From Lentzea albidocapillata subsp. violacea (GTDB lineage: Bacteria; Actinomycetota; Actinomycetes; Mycobacteriales; Pseudonocardiaceae), in contig NZ_FNET01000024.1 in NCBI RefSeq assembly GCF_900100275.1, forward strand, positions 1 through 64,000: a stretch of DNA of 64,000 bases. Direction: 5' to 3'. Positions within the stretch are counted from its first letter, which is position 1; each line of letters begins with the position of its first letter. Shown in pieces: positions 60,434 to 64,000 of the stretch. The notes beneath the pieces were generated by a model. That model did not search any database. It was not told where the DNA came from and worked only from the letters and a program-made list of their open reading frames with translations. The position numbers and the translations under genes are program-made.

Positions 60434-61288
60434 CTATGGCTCGTCATGGAATGGAATCTCGGCAGTAGACACGTGGCGATAGTCCGGAGCATTTACGCCA
60501 ATTCGACGCAGTTCGGCAAGAAATCTTTCCTCGTCGGACACGAGTAGCCGCTTGTCTCGAGTGCCGCGTTTCGGGAGACCCCATATCACCGGTGGCTTTT
60601 GCTCTCTCAGCTCGACAATTGCATTATCTCGATCTTCACTCTCGTTCATTAAGGAGATCTCGACCCCCTTGCGAACGCGTGCTCGTACTTCATCGAGTGT
60701 CAGTTGTCGGTTGGGCAATTCGCCGGCACGTCGTCGGCCTGGATGCATGGTGTCCCAGGTCGACTTGGGGTTCTTCCTGGCTTCGCCAGAAGGGTTCGAT
60801 CCGAAGCCGTTGATGACGGAGTTCCACAACACTGGCCGATAGGTGCGAAGGAGCGCGCGCTCTCCTAGTACGATCCAAGCATCCTCCAGCGGAAGATACC
60901 TGACTTTGAAATCTTCTTGGCGCAGATTGCCGTTGATGGATGCTCCGACTTCTCCTATCGACCTCGCGTGCTCCCTAATACGCTGATACAGTTTATCGGA
61001 GCCATAATCAGGCTCGTACCCGTAGCTGCTGGTCTCGGCTGCAGCCTTTCCGACATAAACGGGAATCTTATGATCGTTGTAGTAACTCTCGACGAGTGGT
61101 CGGTACTCGGGAACGCGATCTCCCACGTAGTACAAGGCGTACAGTCCAGCGCCTGAGAACCGCCGGGGTGGGAAATCTTCTGGTTCCTGCTGCTCGAGGC
61201 GATCGCGCAAGATCGAGCCGATCGCGATTGGGTCCAGCGGGTTGAACGGGTCCGTCCTTGGCGATTGTCTGGGCTGCGATTGAGGCAC
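60434..61288 (-). CDS. Eco29kI-family type II restriction endonuclease
   Basis: A 284-residue GIY-YIG restriction enzyme. The core is FSGAGLYALYYVG (Y50), PVYVGKAA (Y78), IREHARSIGE (Arg, H107), GERALLRTY (E143) and RPVLWNSVINGFGSNPSG (N156), followed by STWDTMHPGRRR. This is the catalytic set and spacing of the Eco29kI family, whose founder cuts CCGCGG. The specificity here is an inference. The start is GTG behind AAAGGTGA. It diverges from the methyltransferase gene across 239 bases, and its DNA is visibly AT-richer than the rest of the window. Confidence 0.85.
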   Translation of the reverse strand: MPQSQPRQSPRTDPFNPLDPIAIGSILRDRLEQQEPEDFPPRRFSGAGLYALYYVGDRVPEYRPLVESYYNDHKIPVYVGKAAAETSSYGYEPDYGSDKLYQRIREHARSIGEVGASINGNLRQEDFKVRYLPLEDAWIVLGERALLRTYRPVLWNSVINGFGSNPSGEARKNPKSTWDTMHPGRRRAGELPNRQLTLDEVRARVRKGVEISLMNESEDRDNAIVELREQKPPVIWGLPKRGTRDKRLLVSDEERFLAELRRIGVNAPDYRHVSTAEIPFHDEP

Positions 61289-61527
61289 GGGTCACCTTTC
61301 AACAGATCGCTGAATGAATCGGCTGTGCTGCGGAAGTATGTCGGCGACGCTTGGTGTGGTAGTGGTTGCGACGGATGCCGGACTGCCTGGACGTGAACTC
61401 GCCGCACGAGCGTCGGCTCGGTGGTTGTGTTGATCACTGACAACAACCCTATGGCGTTGCCCACTCGAGGTCGACCCGTTTGAGTGATCTGCTTGGATAT
61501 CGGTGATCTCCGCGGTATGATTCCAGC
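61289..61527. promoter_or_regulatory. divergent promoter region of the restriction-modification genes
   Basis: A 239-base, relatively AT-rich gap separates the endonuclease and methyltransferase starts. It must hold both promoters. I saw no controller-protein gene and no convincing C-box repeat. Confidence 0.4.
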
Positions 61528-62880
61528 ATGGTTGACCAGCCAAAAGAAGCGTCGCAGCCTCGCACCAGTGTTGAACTTTTCGCCGGTGGGGGCGGCCTTG
61601 CCATGGCGGTCCACCAGGCAGGCTTCCGCCCCTTGCTCTTCAACGAGTTCAACAACCGTGCTTGCGAGACGCTCGTCGCGAGCGCGAAGAAGACGCTTGG
61701 GGTCGATGGGCTTGAGCGCAGCTTGGAAACCAAGCCGAGCCCTCCGGAGGAGGGCAAGCCCGCCCCGCTTTACCCCGGCGATGTTCGCGACCTCGACCTA
61801 AGTGCCCTCCAGGGCAAGGTGGATATATTGGCTGGCGGACCACCATGCCAGCCTTTCAGTGCTGGAGGCATCGCCAAAGGTGATGAGGACAAGCGCAACA
61901 TGTTCCCCGCCGTGTTCAAAGCAGTGCGCGAGATGCGTCCCAAAGCGGTCATCTGTGAGAATGTCCGGGGGCTGTTGAGGCCATCATTCGCGGAGTATTT
62001 CCAGTACATCCAGAATGAGCTCCGTCTACCGTTCGAGAAGCGCAATGATGAAGTCTCGTGGCAGGAGCACAACTCCCATCTTACGAGCATCCTCGGCAAA
62101 CTGGCAGATGAAGATGGGAACCCTGATCACTACAAGGTGGTCATGGTCCCCGTGAACGCGGCGAATTATGGCGTGCCGCAGGTTCGCAACCGCGTCGTCC
62201 TGGTGGCTTTCAGGTCTGATCTTGGCGTCGACGTGGATGCTTTTGAGAAGGATGTCAAGACCGAGCGCTTCTCCGAAGCCGCACTTCTTCGGTCCATGCG
62301 CGATGAGGACGGATCCTACTGGCAGCGGCATGCGAGTGTGCCGGATCATGTTCGCGAGAAGGTCAGAGCACGGATTCCTAAGGTAATCAGAGAAGATGAC
62401 TGCCGACCGTGGCGGACGCTCCGCGACGCGATCCAGGGATACGGCACAGATGTGAAACTTCCTGCGCTTCCTGCTGTTGATTTGGCGCGGCTGGACGAGA
62501 AGTTCGACTTCGGCAAGGAGATCGATGTGGTTGATCACATCGGGTGGCCAGGCGCTCGTATCTACAAGGGCCACACACCCAACGACCTGGATCGACCCGC
62601 GAAGACGGTCAAGGCTGGCGTGCACGGTGTCCCCGGTGGCGAATCGGTGATGCTGCTCGACGAGCGAGTCCGCGACACCTCGGTAGAAGGTGGCTGGACC
62701 TACCTGCATCGCTACATGACCGTGCGCGAGACCGCCAGAGTGATGAACTTTCCTGATGAGTGGCTTGGATCGGGTCCTCGTGGCGAGCAGATGCGTCAGC
62801 TGGGAAATGCAGTTCCTGTACTTCTCGGCGAGTTCTTTGCCAAGGCAGTAGCAGACGCACTGGCTGCTGCAGGGCACTGA
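61528..62880 (+). CDS. C5-cytosine DNA methyltransferase
   Basis: A 450-residue protein with the m5C methyltransferase motifs in order: I SVELFAGGGGLAMAV (SAM), IV GGPPCQPFSAGG with nucleophile C107, VI VICENVRGLL (ENV), VIII YGVPQVRNRVVLVA, then a target-recognition region at ~250-340. IX/X follow as MTVRETARVMNFPDEW and QLGNAVPVLLGEFFAKAV. It protects host DNA from the divergent Eco29kI-like enzyme. The vsr gene follows after a few bases. Confidence 0.95.
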   Translation: MVDQPKEASQPRTSVELFAGGGGLAMAVHQAGFRPLLFNEFNNRACETLVASAKKTLGVDGLERSLETKPSPPEEGKPAPLYPGDVRDLDLSALQGKVDILAGGPPCQPFSAGGIAKGDEDKRNMFPAVFKAVREMRPKAVICENVRGLLRPSFAEYFQYIQNELRLPFEKRNDEVSWQEHNSHLTSILGKLADEDGNPDHYKVVMVPVNAANYGVPQVRNRVVLVAFRSDLGVDVDAFEKDVKTERFSEAALLRSMRDEDGSYWQRHASVPDHVREKVRARIPKVIREDDCRPWRTLRDAIQGYGTDVKLPALPAVDLARLDEKFDFGKEIDVVDHIGWPGARIYKGHTPNDLDRPAKTVKAGVHGVPGGESVMLLDERVRDTSVEGGWTYLHRYMTVRETARVMNFPDEWLGSGPRGEQMRQLGNAVPVLLGEFFAKAVADALAAAGH

Positions 62881-62885
62881 TCGGC

Positions 62886-63650
62886 ATGTCTGAGAAAACT
62901 CCGGGAAAAGGCTGGAAAGAGCGATTTCCTCCAGAACGCGCGTACAAGCGCAGGGCCGATGCTCCGTCTCCCGCCATCGAGCAAGATCGAGCCGCCGGCG
63001 GTCGTCATCGGCGAAATGTCGAGTTGGGCGACGGACAGCACGCGTGCGGTTCGATGACGCTGCGTCTGTATCGGCGAACCAGGCGCATCCGTGCCTATCT
63101 TCGGTGGTCTTTCGAAGGAAAGACGCAGGAGAAGTACGTGTGCGAGGTGGAGTTTGACGCCCGCGGGAAGAACTTGACTGAGGCATGGCGGCAGGCGCGC
63201 CTGAAAGGGTTGCTCGCGGACGAGGTTCTGCCGCCTGGCTCGAAGGCCTCTTCTGTAGAGGTCCGCGCTTCGATGCGAGGGAATCGAGGTAAGGACACCC
63301 GGCCTGAGTTGATGCTCCGCAGCCTTCTTCACCGGCGTGGCCTGCGCTATCGGGTCGATGCGCGGCCAATCGCGGATGTGCGTCGCAGGGCCGACGTCGT
63401 CTTCCCCGGTAACCGCGTCGCGGTCTTCGTCGACGGTTGCTTCTGGCACGGTTGTCCAGAGCACCATCGCCCAGCCACGAAGAACGCGGACTTCTGGCGG
63501 GAGAAGATCGACGGCAACAAGTCCAGGGACGTCGAGACGACGAGGACCCTGACGGACGCGGGCTGGACCGTCATCCGCGTGTGGGAGCACGACGACGTGG
63601 AGCAAGCGGCAACTCAGATCGAGGAAACCGTTCGTCGAACACGTTTGTGA
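62886..63650 (+). CDS. vsr: very short patch repair endonuclease (Vsr) with N-terminal extension
   Basis: A 254-residue protein from ATG at 62886; the open frame further upstream is a shadow of the methyltransferase. The Vsr domain spans ~127-245: MRGNRGKDTRPELMLRSLLH, RRADVVFP (catalytic D170), FVDGCFWHGC (zinc/active-site block), and NADFWREKIDGNKSRD. It nicks T:G mismatches left by deamination of 5-methylcytosine, countering mutation caused by the upstream methyltransferase. Residues 1-125 are an added basic region (TLRLYRRTRRIRAYLRWSF, EKYVCEVEFDARG), absent from E. coli Vsr. It resembles a small beta-rich module of unknown role. It ends exactly at the convergent GNAT gene. Confidence 0.88.
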   Translation: MSEKTPGKGWKERFPPERAYKRRADAPSPAIEQDRAAGGRHRRNVELGDGQHACGSMTLRLYRRTRRIRAYLRWSFEGKTQEKYVCEVEFDARGKNLTEAWRQARLKGLLADEVLPPGSKASSVEVRASMRGNRGKDTRPELMLRSLLHRRGLRYRVDARPIADVRRRADVVFPGNRVAVFVDGCFWHGCPEHHRPATKNADFWREKIDGNKSRDVETTRTLTDAGWTVIRVWEHDDVEQAATQIEETVRRTRL

Positions 63651-64000
63651 TCAGACCTCCAGCGCCCACCGCACGAAGCGCATCGCCGAGGTGAAGCCCG
63701 CTCGCTCGAAGATGCCGAACGCCCCAGTGAAGTTCTCCGAATCCACGCTCAGCAGCGCGCGGTCATAACCCTGCTCGGCGGCCGCCCGAAGCGCATGGCC
63801 AAGCAGAGCGCTCGCAACGCCACGGTTCCGATAGGCAGGCAACGTCCCGATGACCATGAAGTGCGCGTCACGAACACCGGTGGCCTCGGTATCTGCCTCC
63901 CAGTTCATCGTCACCAACAGCCCAGCCGCCACCCCGCCACCATCGCGCAGCAGGAAGCTGGCGGAGGGCCGGAACGTCTGGTTGGTGACCTTGTTCCTCC
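63651..64000 (-). CDS. GNAT-family N-acetyltransferase, 5' end beyond the window
   Basis: The frame is open to the right edge, so the N-terminus is missing; at least 116 residues are visible. The acetyl-CoA site is HFMVIGTLPAYRNRGVASAL (R/Q-x-x-G-x-A pattern as RNRGVA), followed by LLSVDSENFTGAFGIFERAG, typical of the GNAT C-terminal half. The substrate is unknown. It is convergent with vsr with no spacer, and its high GC marks the return to normal chromosome. Confidence 0.8.
   Translation of the reverse strand, partial: RNKVTNQTFRPSASFLLRDGGGVAAGLLVTMNWEADTEATGVRDAHFMVIGTLPAYRNRGVASALLGHALRAAAEQGYDRALLSVDSENFTGAFGIFERAGFTSAMRFVRWALEV

Noticed and set aside
61289..61527. Controller-protein gene for the restriction-modification system
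   Set aside because: No small helix-turn-helix frame with a ribosome-binding site is present in the divergent gap.

Overview
The window is high-GC actinobacterial chromosome. The menaquinone-dependent respiratory genes, a BldC-type regulator, the frequent GTG starts and the 1- or 4-base gene overlaps point to the Pseudonocardiales (something like Lentzea, Saccharothrix or Actinosynnema). The genus is an inference; no rRNA or tRNA gene was seen. The gene order broadly follows what I recall of the M. tuberculosis Rv0527-Rv0562 men/ccs region, with several blocks inserted. No intergenic gap exceeds about 300 bases.

Layout. (1) 100-5992: a secreted M64 peptidase, the cytochrome c maturation genes ccdA-resB-ccsA, an EspI-like MinD/ParA ATPase with a repeat-rich N-terminus, and a tiny membrane protein. 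(2) 6050-8409: bldC, a long hairpin, an Lrp-type regulator, a DUF4229 protein and a Cds1-like PLP enzyme. (3) 8465-13981: six tightly coupled genes that look like a type VII secretion effector locus. They encode a small YxxxD-tagged protein, a 989-residue WXG/proline-rich protein with a C-terminal effector-like domain, a 138-residue immunity-like protein, a 327-residue protein that fuses the same effector-like domain to the same immunity-like repeat, and two small paralogues ending in FTEDxW. This is the least described part of the window. (4) 13988-23290: menA, menE, menB, menD and the isochorismate synthase gene, with secreted SH3-like and M1 peptidase genes and an SDR gene between them. (5) 23369-28009: a DUF3592 membrane protein, the phenylacetyl-CoA epoxidase operon paaABCDE and a DUF3800-like gene. 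(6) 28147-34075: a membrane protein, an inositol-phosphatase family gene, two GT4 glycosyltransferases (the first MgtA-like), menG and menJ. (7) 34093-49929: a strong terminator, two near-perfect Rex-type operators plus a third perfect hairpin, then the complete 14-gene nuoA-N complex I operon. (8) 49949-59477: a polyprenyl diphosphate synthase for the menaquinone tail, a RarD/EamA transporter, a membrane-anchored 'sunset'-domain protein, korAB, an enoyl-CoA hydratase, and an Lrp regulator divergent from a ddaH-like gene. (9) 59486-63650: a lower-GC restriction-modification island with two different Eco29kI-like GIY-YIG proteins, a C5 DNA methyltransferase and a Vsr endonuclease with an unusual N-terminal extension. 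A truncated GNAT gene runs off the right edge.

How the genes work together. Regions 4, 6, 7 and 8 form a respiratory quinone module. Chorismate goes through MenF, MenD, MenE and MenB to dihydroxynaphthoate. MenA adds the tail made by the polyprenyl synthase, MenG methylates it and MenJ saturates it. NuoA-N then reduces the quinone, apparently under NADH/NAD+ control through Rex-like sites. CcdA-ResB-CcsA matures the c-type cytochromes used downstream, and KorAB supplies reduced ferredoxin from 2-oxoacids. menC and the DHNA-CoA thioesterase gene were not found here.
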